Shown one piece after another: positions 7,769 to 17,684 of a stretch of DNA of 64,000 bases. This DNA is from Sutcliffiella deserti (GTDB taxonomy: Bacteria; Bacillota; Bacilli; Bacillales; Bacillaceae_I). Both the position numbers and the translations under genes were made by a program. The notes beneath the pieces were generated by a model. It saw nothing but the letters and a program-made list of their open reading frames with translations, had not been told where the DNA came from and searched no databases. The stretch's first letter is position 1, and each line of letters opens with the position of its first letter. The stretch lies in NCBI RefSeq assembly GCF_020037475.1, contig NZ_JAIQDB010000012.1:1-64000 (forward strand), given 5' to 3'.

Positions 7769-7797
7769 ATTATAACGATACTGGTGTCGTTTTGCAA
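7769..7797 (-). promoter_or_regulatory. Promoter of the MFS-tetR pair
   Basis: The minus strand has -35 TTGCAA (7792-7797), exactly 17 bases, and -10 TATAAT (7769-7774). It lies 45 bases before the MFS start. The gap 7725-8034 otherwise holds only the two operator-like repeats and an A+T-rich leader for the plus-strand gene; no promoter for the latter is clear. Confidence 0.82.
7774..7791. promoter_or_regulatory. Palindromic operator inside the promoter spacer
   Basis: AACGATACTGGTGTCGTT is an 18-base palindrome with seven of nine pairs matching, and it fills the space between the -35 and -10. A weaker relative, AACGACATTTGTGTC, follows at 7743-7757. Both share AACGA and GTGTC. TetR binding is an inference from position. 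Confidence 0.7.
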
Positions 7798-8034
7798 CTG
7801 TTTTTTAAAACTTTGTTATACTCTCTTCTATAAAAGAATGATGTCTCCCCCAGAGTGCTAATTTTGAAAAAAAAAGACAATAAAAACCTTCCCTTCACTT
7901 TTCTCTAGGGACCCCTGCTGAAACACCTATTCTTATTTCTCTTTGCTAATTGTGGACAAACATCCATGCATTTTTTAAAAGTTCTAATATATATAGCTAT
8001 ATAGGATCGCATTTTAGAGGAGGTGAGAATTTCA

Positions 8035-8355
8035 ATGAAGAAACATAAAACTAGCTGTGGATGTTTTTGTGACTTCTACGATGATTTGAGGGGAAGATCG
8101 CTTAATTTCGAATTTATTCTAGTGGAAGGAAATCCTGTACCAATTGAAGTAGGTGTAGTCCCTGAGACTGCTGGAACTCTAACAGTCCATAGTATTACAC
8201 TTACCAAAATTGACCGGGAAACCTGTTGTGCCCATTTTGTTGTAGTAACCTCATTTATTGCGCCAGGCATTGAGGGGTTTCCCCCTGGAATTTATACCAC
8301 TGAAACGGTTATTGATTGCAAACGGATTGTATCCTTTGCACCATTAAGTAATTAG
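8035..8355 (+). CDS. Cys-rich small protein, first of two paralogues
   Basis: A 106-residue protein of unknown function. It starts with a Lys/Cys-rich segment containing CGCFC, then a beta-rich body with a central DRETCCAHF block and a later VIDCKRIVSF block. The next gene carries equivalent blocks, so the two arose by duplication. No signal peptide or membrane helix is seen. Cys-rich, beta-rich small proteins of this kind in spore formers are often spore-surface proteins, but that is only a guess here. The ATG at 8035 is chosen over an earlier in-frame codon because of the well-spaced GAGGAGGTGA. Confidence 0.7.
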   Translation: MKKHKTSCGCFCDFYDDLRGRSLNFEFILVEGNPVPIEVGVVPETAGTLTVHSITLTKIDRETCCAHFVVVTSFIAPGIEGFPPGIYTTETVIDCKRIVSFAPLSN

Positions 8356-8375
8356 AAAAGGAGGTCATAAATCAA

Positions 8376-8723
8376 ATGAAACTGAACAAAAAAGAAAAAA
8401 CTAACTCGTGTAAGTGTAAGGGTTGTTTTTGTGAAACATTTCAATGCAGCACAGCGGCTGTTTCTTTAGGAGCTTTGCAGATTGGATCAACGGTATACAC
8501 ATTGGGATTACAGGTCCCTCCTATTCCTACCGGGACTAGACGAATCACTTCCATTACTTTTTTATGCCTAGATCCTGAAACTTGTACTGCCACTTTCTCT
8601 TTTGGATTTAACGAGGCTCCTTTAAGCGAGTTGCTGTATGCTGATTGTCGAGATATTTATGCATTTAGCTTTGCTCCTGCATATTCGCCCTTCCCATTCC
8701 CTTTCCCACCTGTCGCCCCTTAA
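8376..8723 (+). CDS. Cys-rich small protein, second paralogue
   Basis: A 115-residue protein paralogous to its upstream neighbour. The N-terminus is longer and Lys/Cys-rich (SCKCKGCFC), followed by the matching blocks DPETCTATF and YADCRDIYAF. The C-terminus is a Pro/Phe tail with a PFPFPFPP run. It starts 20 bases after the first gene behind AAAGGAGGT, so the two form an operon that ends at a strong terminator. Function unknown; structural or spore-coat role is speculative. Confidence 0.7.
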   Translation: MKLNKKEKTNSCKCKGCFCETFQCSTAAVSLGALQIGSTVYTLGLQVPPIPTGTRRITSITFLCLDPETCTATFSFGFNEAPLSELLYADCRDIYAFSFAPAYSPFPFPFPPVAP

Positions 8724-8728
8724 AGTAC

Positions 8729-8762
8729 AAAAACCCCCAGCCAATAGTGGCTGGGGGTTTTC
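8729..8762. terminator. Bidirectional terminator between the Cys-rich pair and rpsI
   Basis: AAAAACCCCCAGCC and GGCTGGGGGTTTT form a nine-pair GC-rich stem with A and T runs on either side. It serves the plus-strand pair and the minus-strand rplM-rpsI operon. Confidence 0.93.
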
Positions 8763-8774
8763 CATATCCGAAGA

Positions 8775-9167
8775 TTAACGTTTTGAGAACTGAGGTGCTT
8801 TACGAGCGCCTTTAAGTCCGTATTTTTTACGCTCTTTCATACGTGCGTCACGAGTTAATAGACCTGCACGCTTTAAAGAAGCACGGAATTCAGGATCAGC
8901 TTGTAATAATGCACGCGCGATTCCGTGACGGATCGCACCAGCTTGACCAGTGTATCCACCACCGTCAACATTTACTAATACATTATAGTTACCTTCTGTT
9001 TCAGTAAGTGCCAATGGTTGTTTAACAACATTACGTAGAGCTTCGAATGGAATATAGTTTTCGATATCACGATCGTTGATCACGATTTGTCCGTTACCAG
9101 GAACTAGACGTACACGTGCAACGGAGCTTTTACGACGACCTGTGCCGTAGTATTCTACTTGTGCCAA
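8775..9167 (-). CDS. rpsI: 30S ribosomal protein S9
   Basis: A 130-residue protein of standard length. It starts [18 protein letters not shown] and ends in the basic tail that reaches P-site tRNA (QFSKR). It binds the 3' major domain of 16S rRNA in the 30S head. It follows rplM by 20 bases behind GGAGG and is the last gene of this two-gene operon. Confidence 0.98.
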   Translation of the reverse strand: MAQVEYYGTGRRKSSVARVRLVPGNGQIVINDRDIENYIPFEALRNVVKQPLALTETEGNYNVLVNVDGGGYTGQAGAIRHGIARALLQADPEFRASLKRAGLLTRDARMKERKKYGLKGARKAPQFSKR

Positions 9168-9187
9168 AGTTATACCCTCCTTATTAA

Positions 9188-9625
9188 TTAACCGCGAAGT
9201 TCGTAAACTTCAGGTTGTTGTGCTTGGTGCGGATGCTCGCTACCAGCATAGACATTTAGTTTTTTGCTCATTTGACGACCAAGGCTACCTTTTGGAAGCA
9301 TTCCTTTAATCGCTAGTTCTAACATCTTTGTAGGATAGTTAGTACGCATTTCTAAAGCAGTTCTTTGTTTCAATCCACCTGGGTGCATTGTGTGACGGTA
9401 GTAGATCTTTCCGTTTAACTTGTTACCTGTTAAGTGGATTTTTTCAGCATTGATAATGATAACATGATCTCCAGTGTCTACGTTTGGAGTAAATGTTGGT
9501 TTATGTTTACCACGTAAAATGGATGCAACTTCACTTGCAAGTCGACCTAAAGTTTTACCTTCAGCATCTACCACGTACCATTTACGATTGATTTCGCTAG
9601 CTTTCGCCATAAACGTTGTACGCAT
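9188..9625 (-). CDS. rplM: 50S ribosomal protein L13
   Basis: A 145-residue protein with the family block [20 protein letters not shown] and the later [10 protein letters not shown]13 is an early 23S-binding assembly protein. In Firmicutes it is thought to control its own operon by binding a leader RNA; a matching leader precedes it here. GGAGGGAATTC lies before the ATG. Confidence 0.98.
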   Translation of the reverse strand: MRTTFMAKASEINRKWYVVDAEGKTLGRLASEVASILRGKHKPTFTPNVDTGDHVIIINAEKIHLTGNKLNGKIYYRHTMHPGGLKQRTALEMRTNYPTKMLELAIKGMLPKGSLGRQMSKKLNVYAGSEHPHQAQQPEVYELRG

Positions 9626-9639
9626 TGAATTCCCTCCTA

Positions 9640-9735
9640 AAAAATTACAGCTTTTATTTTTCGAATCATATATTTTATTCTACACGATGAAACTCTTCCG
9701 GGGCTTAATCGTGGGGTTAAAATACATACCATGTG
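9640..9735 (-). promoter_or_regulatory. Putative L13 leader (autoregulatory RNA)
   Basis: The roughly 100-base transcript leader before rplM contains ATTTTAACCCCACGATTAAG, then CCCCGGAAGAG and TTTCATCGTG, able to form a compact structure (CACGAT with ATCGTG). This corresponds in place and character to the Firmicute L13-leader family. Assignment is by recognition, not a covariance search. Confidence 0.6.
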
Positions 9736-9737
9736 AT

Positions 9738-9766
9738 ATCTTATAACTTTTATTCCATATTGTCAA
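9738..9766 (-). promoter_or_regulatory. rplM-rpsI promoter
   Basis: The minus strand has TTGACA (9761-9766), 17 bases and TAAGAT (9738-9743). It lies directly past the truA stop and about 115 bases before rplM, leaving room for the leader. Confidence 0.8.
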
Positions 9767-9784
9767 GAAAATGTTACACCAGGA

Positions 9785-10531
9785 TTAGTTGTCATTATAC
9801 ATGACGTTCCACAAATACAAACCATGTGCCGGAGCCGTTTTACTTGCAGCGTTTCGATCTCTTGCCTCGAGGATAGATAGAATCTCCTTTGGCTTTTTTC
9901 TTTCTTGTCCAATATCAAGCAGTGTTCCAATAATAATCCGAACCATATTATATAAAAATCCATTTCCAACAACACGAAACACTAACTCGTCTCCCGTTGC
10001 TATGACTTCTAGCTCGTATATGGTTCGAATCCTATTGGTTGTCGCTGTTTTGATGGAGCAGAAGCTTGTAAAATCGTGTGTGCCAACCAAATATCCCGCT
10101 GCTTCCTTCACAGCCTCCAGATTTATTTTATAAGGATAGTGGAAAATTTGATTTCGCGTAAACACATTAAATTCCTTGCTTAAGGATACCTTATAGCGAT
10201 ATTCCTTTTTCACCACATCAAATTGCGCATGAAAAGCTGGAGAAGCCATCGTCACCTTACTCACCCAAATGTCTTTGGGTAAATAAGCGTTTAGCGCATT
10301 TTTCCATGATTCAGGCTGAATTGTCAGCGGTGTTTCAAAGTGAATGACTTGTCCAATGGCATGTACCCCTGAATCCGTGCGGCCTGAAGCAGATACTCTC
10401 ATCTCAAACCCTTTATGAATTCGCGTCAGGGCACGGTGCAGCTCCAACTGGACCGTCCGTTTTTCTTTTTGAATTTGGTACCCCTCAAATCGGGATCCAT
10501 CATATGAAATAACACATTTTAATTTATTCAT
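9785..10531 (-). CDS. truA: tRNA pseudouridine synthase A
   Basis: A 248-residue TruA enzyme that converts U38-U40 of tRNA anticodon arms to pseudouridine. The catalytic Asp lies in GRTDSGVHAIGQV, and the second family block VVGNGFLYNMVRIIIGTL is intact. It follows ecfT by 15 bases and probably ends the ecf operon. Confidence 0.97.
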   Translation of the reverse strand: MNKLKCVISYDGSRFEGYQIQKEKRTVQLELHRALTRIHKGFEMRVSASGRTDSGVHAIGQVIHFETPLTIQPESWKNALNAYLPKDIWVSKVTMASPAFHAQFDVVKKEYRYKVSLSKEFNVFTRNQIFHYPYKINLEAVKEAAGYLVGTHDFTSFCSIKTATTNRIRTIYELEVIATGDELVFRVVGNGFLYNMVRIIIGTLLDIGQERKKPKEILSILEARDRNAASKTAPAHGLYLWNVMYNDN

Positions 10532-10546
10532 TGTATCTAAGCTCCA

Positions 10547-11341
10547 TTATGTTCGAATCATAAACAAAATAAACGTCATACAAGCAAGCAGCACCATCAG
10601 CATGGTGTCCTTCGTTCGCCATTCAAGGAGCCGGAATTTTGTTCTCCCTTCTCCTCCTCTGTACCCGCGTGCCTCCATGGCCGTAGCAAGGTCTTCTGCG
10701 CGTTTAAAGGCGCTGATAAATAACGGGACAAGCAACGGGACAAGGGCTTTTACACGCTCTTTTAACGGCCCTGTGGTGAAATCTACTCCTCGAGCACTTT
10801 GCGCCTTCATAATCTTGTCTGTTTCCTGCATAAGGGTCGGAATAAAGCGCAAAGAAATGGACATCATCAAGGCAAGCTCATGGACAGGAACGCCTATTTT
10901 TTTAAAAGGACCAAATAAAGTTTCCATCCCATCTGTAACTTCAATAGGTGTGGTCGTCAATGTTAAGATTGTCGTAATTGTAATTAAAAATAGAAAGCGT
11001 AAGGAAATAAAAATCGCTTGAATGATTCCTTCCTCATATACCTCTATAAAGCCAAATTGAAAAAGCAAGGTACCTTCCTTGGTTAAAAATACGTGAAAGA
11101 ACATTGTAAAAAGAATAATCCAAATGATGGGCTTCAAACCTTTTAATATAAAAGGAATCGATATTCTTGTTAAAATCACAACTGAGAGCGTAAACACCCC
11201 TAACAGTAAGTATCCCCACAAATTGTTGGCAAGAAAGACAATAATAACAAAGATGAATACTAATAATAGTTTTGCCCTTGGATCCATTCGATGAACGAGG
11301 GAGGTCCCAGGTACATATCTTCCGATAATCAAGTTATTCAT
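10547..11341 (-). CDS. ecfT: ECF transporter transmembrane T component
   Basis: A 264-residue membrane protein with about five hydrophobic segments and two ARG signature motifs (SARGVDF and EARGYRGG) that couple to the two ATPases. It forms the shared energising module for B-group vitamin uptake with EcfA1 and EcfA2; substrate-binding S subunits are encoded elsewhere. The start at 11341 overlaps the ecfA2 stop and has GGAGGAGGGG four bases upstream, so translation is coupled. Confidence 0.95.
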   Translation of the reverse strand: MNNLIIGRYVPGTSLVHRMDPRAKLLLVFIFVIIVFLANNLWGYLLLGVFTLSVVILTRISIPFILKGLKPIIWIILFTMFFHVFLTKEGTLLFQFGFIEVYEEGIIQAIFISLRFLFLITITTILTLTTTPIEVTDGMETLFGPFKKIGVPVHELALMMSISLRFIPTLMQETDKIMKAQSARGVDFTTGPLKERVKALVPLLVPLFISAFKRAEDLATAMEARGYRGGEGRTKFRLLEWRTKDTMLMVLLACMTFILFMIRT

Positions 11342-12209
11342 GAAGCCCCTCCTCCTTGTTAAGTTGGAAGGCGATTGCATTGGCTAACTCGTCTACGGTT
11401 AAACAAACTTCACCATATGTTGTCTTTGTTCGCTCTTCCAACTTTTCCATGAACAGAACGGTTTCTGGGACATCTAAACCAAGCTCCTTTAAAGTTGGAG
11501 CATTAGAAAATATTTCTCTTGGAGTACCCTTTAATCCTAAAGTGCCTTTATTCATTACCATGATCATATCTGCATATCGAGCAGCATCTTCCATGCTATG
11601 TGTTACTAGAATTGTCGTTAACTTTTTTTCCTTATGCAAGGAGTAGAATAAATCCATAATCTCCTTACGTCCTCTAGGGTCCAAGCCTGCAGTTGGCTCA
11701 TCTAAAACCAAAACCTCTGGCTCCATTGCAAGCACACCAGCAATGGCTACCCGCCTCATCTGTCCGCCGCTTAGGTCGAAGGGAGATGATTCCAGATACT
11801 TCTCAGGCAAGCCTACAAGTTTTATGGCAGCACGCGCCCTCTTTTTCGCCTCTTCTTCTGAGACACCGAAATTTATCGGTCCAAAACAGATATCCTTTTC
11901 CACTGTTTCTTCAAAAAGCTGATGCTCGGGAAATTGAAATACTACTCCTACTTTTTTCCGAAGTGCCTTAATATTTTTCTCTTTAACCTCTGGCTTTAAT
12001 GTGAAATTGTCCAATTCGATGGTCCCTTTGGAAGGTCGCAGCAGGCCGTTTAGATGTTGAAGTAAGGTAGACTTCCCAGAACCCGTGTGCCCAATAATAG
12101 CTGTATACGCCCCCGCCTGTATCTCCATATTTACATCATAAAGAGCTACTCTTTCAAATGGCGTTTTTTCTTGATAGCGATGCTCTAAATCTTTAATTGT
12201 AATTTGCAT
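11334..12209 (-). CDS. ecfA2: ECF transporter ATPase EcfA2
   Basis: A 291-residue ABC ATPase. Walker A is GHTGSGKST, signature LSGGQMRR, Walker B VLVLDEPTAGLD, and a switch His lies in LVTHSMEDA. It forms a heterodimer with EcfA1 under EcfT in the cytoplasmic membrane. It overlaps ecfA1 by 25 bases. Assignment as A2 rather than A1 follows the conserved gene order. Confidence 0.95.
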   Translation of the reverse strand: MQITIKDLEHRYQEKTPFERVALYDVNMEIQAGAYTAIIGHTGSGKSTLLQHLNGLLRPSKGTIELDNFTLKPEVKEKNIKALRKKVGVVFQFPEHQLFEETVEKDICFGPINFGVSEEEAKKRARAAIKLVGLPEKYLESSPFDLSGGQMRRVAIAGVLAMEPEVLVLDEPTAGLDPRGRKEIMDLFYSLHKEKKLTTILVTHSMEDAARYADMIMVMNKGTLGLKGTPREIFSNAPTLKELGLDVPETVLFMEKLEERTKTTYGEVCLTVDELANAIAFQLNKEEGLHE

Positions 12210-13024
12210 AGCTCTTCAATCAGCCTTTCACTAGTTGTAGGGTCGGTCTCAAAGGAGATTCCTAATGCTTTAAGCTTGTTTACTAGAGTAATGGTAAAAG
12301 GCAAATCCAATCCAATCTTCACAAGCTTTTCCCCGAGGCGAAAGATATCATCCGGTTTTCCTTCTGCATACACTTCCCCTTTATTCAGAACAATGATCTT
12401 ATCTGCTCTAGCGGCCTCCTCCAAGTCATGGGTGATGGACAGGACTGTAACCCCCATCTCTGTACGCAGTTCTTCGATTGTCTCTAGGACCTCTTTACGT
12501 CCAATAGGATCGAGCATGCTAGTGGCCTCATCTAGTATGATAATCGCCGGACGAAGTGCAATTACTCCGGCTATTGCCACTCTCTGCTTCTGGCCACCTG
12601 AGAGTTGATGTGGCTCTTGGGTTAAAAAAGATTTCATCCCCACTCTATCTATTCCTTCTTCGACTCGTTGGACCATCTCTTCGCGTGGGACCCCAATATT
12701 TTCTAAACCAAACGCAACATCATCCTCGACCGTTGATCCTACAAACTGATTGTCAGGATTTTGAAATACCATCCCCACTTGGCGCCGAATATCCCATAGA
12801 TTATCCTCTGAAAGAACCATGCCGTTTACCGTAACACTACCTTGAGTTGGAAGCTGCAAACCATTTAAAATACGGGCAAGGGTAGACTTACCTGAACCAT
12901 TGTGACCGACGATAGCAGTCCACTCCCCTTGATTTACTTCTATATTTATATCTCTTAATACGTTTTCCTCTTGATTTTCATAGCGAAAAAACAAGTTTCT
13001 AACTTCTAAGATTGGCATAGTCAT
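12185..13024 (-). CDS. ecfA1: ECF transporter ATPase EcfA1
   Basis: A 279-residue ABC ATPase with Walker A GHNGSGKST, signature LSGGQKQR and Walker B IIILDEATSMLD followed by the switch His in SITHDLEEA. The ATG at 13024 is chosen because GAGAGGAGT precedes it; an in-frame extension further upstream crosses the rplQ terminator and is unlikely to be translated. First gene of ecfA1-ecfA2-ecfT-truA. Confidence 0.95.
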   Translation of the reverse strand: MTMPILEVRNLFFRYENQEENVLRDINIEVNQGEWTAIVGHNGSGKSTLARILNGLQLPTQGSVTVNGMVLSEDNLWDIRRQVGMVFQNPDNQFVGSTVEDDVAFGLENIGVPREEMVQRVEEGIDRVGMKSFLTQEPHQLSGGQKQRVAIAGVIALRPAIIILDEATSMLDPIGRKEVLETIEELRTEMGVTVLSITHDLEEAARADKIIVLNKGEVYAEGKPDDIFRLGEKLVKIGLDLPFTITLVNKLKALGISFETDPTTSERLIEELCKLQLKI

Positions 13025-13101
13025 AAATCTTACTCCTCTCTTCTCACCTTGACTTGTCTCATCTAATCTCATTCTGCTGTTATGCATAAATATCCTTAAA
13101 C

Positions 13102-13150
13102 AAAAAAATAAAGGGCATAGATCAGTCATTACAACTGTCCGCCCTTATTT
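13102..13150 (-). terminator. Terminator after rplQ
   Basis: On the minus strand AATAAGGGC and GCCCTTTATT enclose an inner CAGT/ACTG hairpin and are followed by a TTTTTTT run. It ends the alpha cluster before ecfA1; some read-through into ecfA1 is likely, as I see no clear promoter for it. Confidence 0.7.
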
Positions 13151-13165
13151 ATGACTGACTAATAA

Positions 13166-13528
13166 TTATACTAGTTCAATGATAACCATTGGTGCGCCGT
13201 CTCCACGACGAGGTCCAAGTTTCATGATACGAGTGTATCCACCTTGACGCTCATCATAACGTGGAGCAATATCAGCGAATAACTTTTGAACTGCATCTTG
13301 ACCAGTTTCTTGGTTCGCAACTTCATGACGAACATATGAAGAAGCTTGACGACGTGCATGTAAATCTCCACGCTTACCAAGAGTAATCATTTTTTCTACA
13401 ACAGAACGTAATTCTTTCGCACGTGCTTCTGTAGTTTCAATGCGCTCACTGATGATTAAGTCCGTTGTTAAGTCACGTAGCATCGCTTTACGTTGCGCGC
13501 TAGTACGTCCTAATTTTCTGTATCCCAT
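13166..13528 (-). CDS. rplQ: 50S ribosomal protein L17
   Basis: A 120-residue L17 beginning [19 protein letters not shown]. It sits on the 50S solvent side near the exit tunnel. The start at 13528 restores the normal length and has GGAGGGAACATCA upstream; a longer in-frame form is not supported. Last gene of the alpha cluster. Confidence 0.98.
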   Translation of the reverse strand: MGYRKLGRTSAQRKAMLRDLTTDLIISERIETTEARAKELRSVVEKMITLGKRGDLHARRQASSYVRHEVANQETGQDAVQKLFADIAPRYDERQGGYTRIMKLGPRRGDGAPMVIIELV

Positions 13529-13603
13529 GTTGATGTTCCCTCCTTCTGTAGAAAGTAATGAAACGTCCAAACACATAAAGATGCCTAGTTTTACGAATAA
13601 AAA

Positions 13604-14548
13604 CTAGTCATCTTTACGCAGGCCTAGACCAAGCTCTTCTAGTTTATGCTTGACTTCTTCTAGAGATTTTCGGCCTAAGTTACGAACTTTCATCATATCT
13701 TCTTCTGTTTTATTCGCAAGCTCTTGTACAGTATTGATTCCAGCACGCTTTAGGCAGTTGTAAGAACGAACAGACAAATCAAGCTCTTCGATAGTCATCT
13801 CAAGAACTTTTTCTTTCTGGTCTTCCTCTTTTTCTACCATAATTTCAGCATTTTGAGCCTCATCTGTTAGGCCAACAAATATATTTAAGTGTTCAGTTAA
13901 AATCTTTGCACCAAGAGCTACCGCTTCTTGTGGAGCGTTGCTACCATCTGTCCATACATCTAATGTGAGCTTGTCATAGTTTGAGACTTGCCCTACACGT
14001 GTATTTTCAACATAATAAGAAACACGAGAAACTGGAGTAAAGATAGAATCAATTGGAATAACACCGATTGGCTGATCTTCACGCTTGTTTCCGTTCGCCG
14101 TTACATATCCGCGACCGCGCTTTGCAGTGAAACGAATGCGTAGGTGAGCGTCCTTCGCTAACGTAGCGAGATGAAGATCAGGGTTAAGAATCTCTACATC
14201 GCTATCATGGGTAATGTCAGCGGCTGTAACAGCTCCTTCTCCTTGCACATCAATCTCTAACGTCTTCTCATCATCTGAATAGATTTTTAATGCTAGCTTC
14301 TTAACGTTCAAAATAACTGTTGTAACATCTTCAACGACGCCTTCAATTGTTGAGAACTCATGCAGTACACCATCTATTTGGATAGATGTTACAGCGGCAC
14401 CAGGAAGTGAGGATAAAAGAATACGACGTAAGGAGTTACCCAAAGTTGTTCCATATCCACGCTCAAGTGGCTCGACGACGAATTTACCATAGTTGGCGTC
14501 ATCGCTGATTTCAACCGTTTCGATTTTTGGTTTTTCAATTTCTAACAT
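13604..14548 (-). CDS. rpoA: RNA polymerase alpha subunit
   Basis: A 314-residue subunit, the B. subtilis length. The N-terminal domain (about 1-228) dimerises and nucleates beta/beta' assembly. The C-terminal domain (about 250-310), with [14 protein letters not shown] and [10 protein letters not shown], contacts UP elements and activators. A 170-base spacer separates it from rpsK and contains its own promoter candidate and a stem-loop. Confidence 0.99.
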   Translation of the reverse strand: MLEIEKPKIETVEISDDANYGKFVVEPLERGYGTTLGNSLRRILLSSLPGAAVTSIQIDGVLHEFSTIEGVVEDVTTVILNVKKLALKIYSDDEKTLEIDVQGEGAVTAADITHDSDVEILNPDLHLATLAKDAHLRIRFTAKRGRGYVTANGNKREDQPIGVIPIDSIFTPVSRVSYYVENTRVGQVSNYDKLTLDVWTDGSNAPQEAVALGAKILTEHLNIFVGLTDEAQNAEIMVEKEEDQKEKVLEMTIEELDLSVRSYNCLKRAGINTVQELANKTEEDMMKVRNLGRKSLEEVKHKLEELGLGLRKDD

Positions 14549-14578
14549 TCATAACCCTCCTTCAAAACGTCGAAACCC

Positions 14579-14603
14579 CGGAAAGACATCAGATGTCTAA
14601 CCG
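14579..14603 (-). promoter_or_regulatory. Stem-loop in the rpoA leader
   Basis: CGG-TT-AGACAT-CTG-ATGTCT-TT-CCG forms a compact hairpin ending about 20 bases before the rpoA ribosome-binding site. There is no T run, so it is not a terminator. A role in translation control or RNA stability is conjecture. Confidence 0.4.
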
Positions 14604-14674
14604 AAATTCCCCATAGGTATGTCCCGATTGTGCACAACAACAACATTTAATTTATCTGTATGTTTTTAAACTGT

Positions 14675-14703
14675 ATCATAAGCCATTATTGACATGTATA
14701 CAA
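14675..14703 (-). promoter_or_regulatory. Candidate internal promoter for rpoA-rplQ
   Basis: The minus strand has TTGTAT (14698-14703), 17 bases and TATGAT (14675-14680), just past the rpsK stop. Confidence 0.55.
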
Positions 14704-14719
14704 AATCTATACAGACAAA

Positions 14720-15124
<405 letters not shown>

Positions 15125-15138
15125 TTACTTACTTAAAA

Positions 15139-15519
<381 letters not shown>

Positions 15520-15525
15520 TCAAGT

Positions 15526-15645
<120 letters not shown>

Positions 15646-15680
15646 TTACCTCCCTAGTAGTACGGAGTGCTAAAATAGGT

Positions 15681-15899
15681 TTATTTAAAACGATACGTAA
15701 TTCTACCGCGTGTTAAATCGTATGGAGAAAGCTCCACCGTTACTTTATCTCCTGGCAGGATTCGAATAAAGTGCATACGTATTTTCCCTGATACGTGAGC
15801 TAATACTGTATGACCATTTTCTAATTCTACTTTAAACATAGCGTTTGGTAAAGTCTCTTGGACCGTACCTTCTACTTCAATTACATCGTCTTTCGCCAT
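15681..15899 (-). CDS. infA: Translation initiation factor IF-1
   Basis: A 72-residue OB-fold protein ([14 protein letters not shown]) that occupies the 30S A site during initiation. Its ATG overlaps the stop of the upstream KOW gene, implying coupled translation. Confidence 0.98.
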   Translation of the reverse strand: MAKDDVIEVEGTVQETLPNAMFKVELENGHTVLAHVSGKIRMHFIRILPGDKVTVELSPYDLTRGRITYRFK

Positions 15900-16213
15900 T
15901 AATTAAGTTCTCCCTTCTTCAAATCAGCAACAAGCTCCGCAACAAACTTAGTTAGCGCAAAACGCAATTTTCCATTTGTCACACGACCTGTTTCGATCAT
16001 ACTGTTCTGAACTTCTGGAGACACGTAATCAAAAAATTCAAGATGATGAATGTTCTTCTTCTTAGGGCGGTCATACTTCCTCTTGTCTCCATCCGCTAGG
16101 ACGACAAAACGCTCATCAAGAATTTTAATAATTACGGCATACTGTCCGGCATCTCTGCCTTGAGTAATCAAAACAATTTGCCCTACTTGCAAAGTCGAAT
16201 CAGCTTCGATCAA
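15899..16213 (-). CDS. KOW-domain RNA-binding protein
   Basis: A 104-residue protein with a KOW-like N-terminal half ([18 protein letters not shown]), as in L14e/L24 family proteins, and a basic middle segment [11 protein letters not shown]. Orthologues sit between map and infA in many Bacillaceae, but the role is unproven; binding to rRNA or ribosome is likely from domain and context. It uses a TTG start with GAGGTG seven bases upstream. Confidence 0.88.
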   Translation of the reverse strand: MIEADSTLQVGQIVLITQGRDAGQYAVIIKILDERFVVLADGDKRKYDRPKKKNIHHLEFFDYVSPEVQNSMIETGRVTNGKLRFALTKFVAELVADLKKGELN

Positions 16214-16226
16214 GCAATATCACCTC

Positions 16227-16972
16227 TTAGGCCTTTGTTAAGATCTCGTAGCCTGTTTCTGTAATCGCGATCGTATGTTCAAAATGAGCACACATTTTAC
16301 CGTCAACAGTAACAACAGTCCAGTCATCTGCTAGCGTTTTAACGTAGCGAGTTCCTGCATTGACCATTGGTTCAATTGCTAGGACCATACCAGGTTTTAA
16401 CCGTGGACCTTTGTTAGGAGGTCCATAATGTGGAATTTGGGGATCTTCATGTAAGTCTTGACCAATTCCATGGCCTACATACTCTCTCACGATTGAAAAA
16501 TCATGCGCTTCAGCATACGTTTGAATCGCATGTGAAACGTCAGAAAGACGAGCGCCCGGTTTTATTTCCTTGATGCCTTCATACAATGATTGTTCCGTGA
16601 CTTCAAGTAATCGCTTAGTTTCATCGGATATGTTACCAACAGCATATGTCCAAGCGGAATCTCCGTGGTAACCATTATACTTAGCACCAATATCTATACT
16701 AATGATATCGCCGTCTTTAAGTACTCTTTCTCCAGGGATACCATGAACAAGTTCTTCGTTGACAGAAGCACATATACTTCCGCGAAACCCATTATACCCT
16801 TTGAACGATGGAATTGCATCATGTTTGCGTATGAATCTTTCAGCAATATCATCCAATTGTTTCGTCGTTACGCCAGGTACTATATGTTTTTTTAACTCTT
16901 GGTGCGTGAGTGCAACGATCTTACCTGCTTCTCTCATGATTTCAAGTTCACGAGGAGTTTTACAGATAATCA

Positions 16973-16973
<1 letters not shown>
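16227..16973 (-). CDS. map: Methionine aminopeptidase, type I
   Basis: A 248-residue M24 metalloprotease removing the initiator Met from nascent proteins. Metal ligands are visible in [18 protein letters not shown] (two Asp), [14 protein letters not shown] (His), AIEPMV (Glu) and the last Glu in CAHFEHT. It lacks an N-terminal zinc extension, so it is class Ia. It abuts adk. Confidence 0.97.
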
Positions 16974-17635
<662 letters not shown>

Positions 17636-17684
17636 TCAGTACCTTGTGAAGTACATTGGGATTTTGCGGATCCCAATTACTTCA

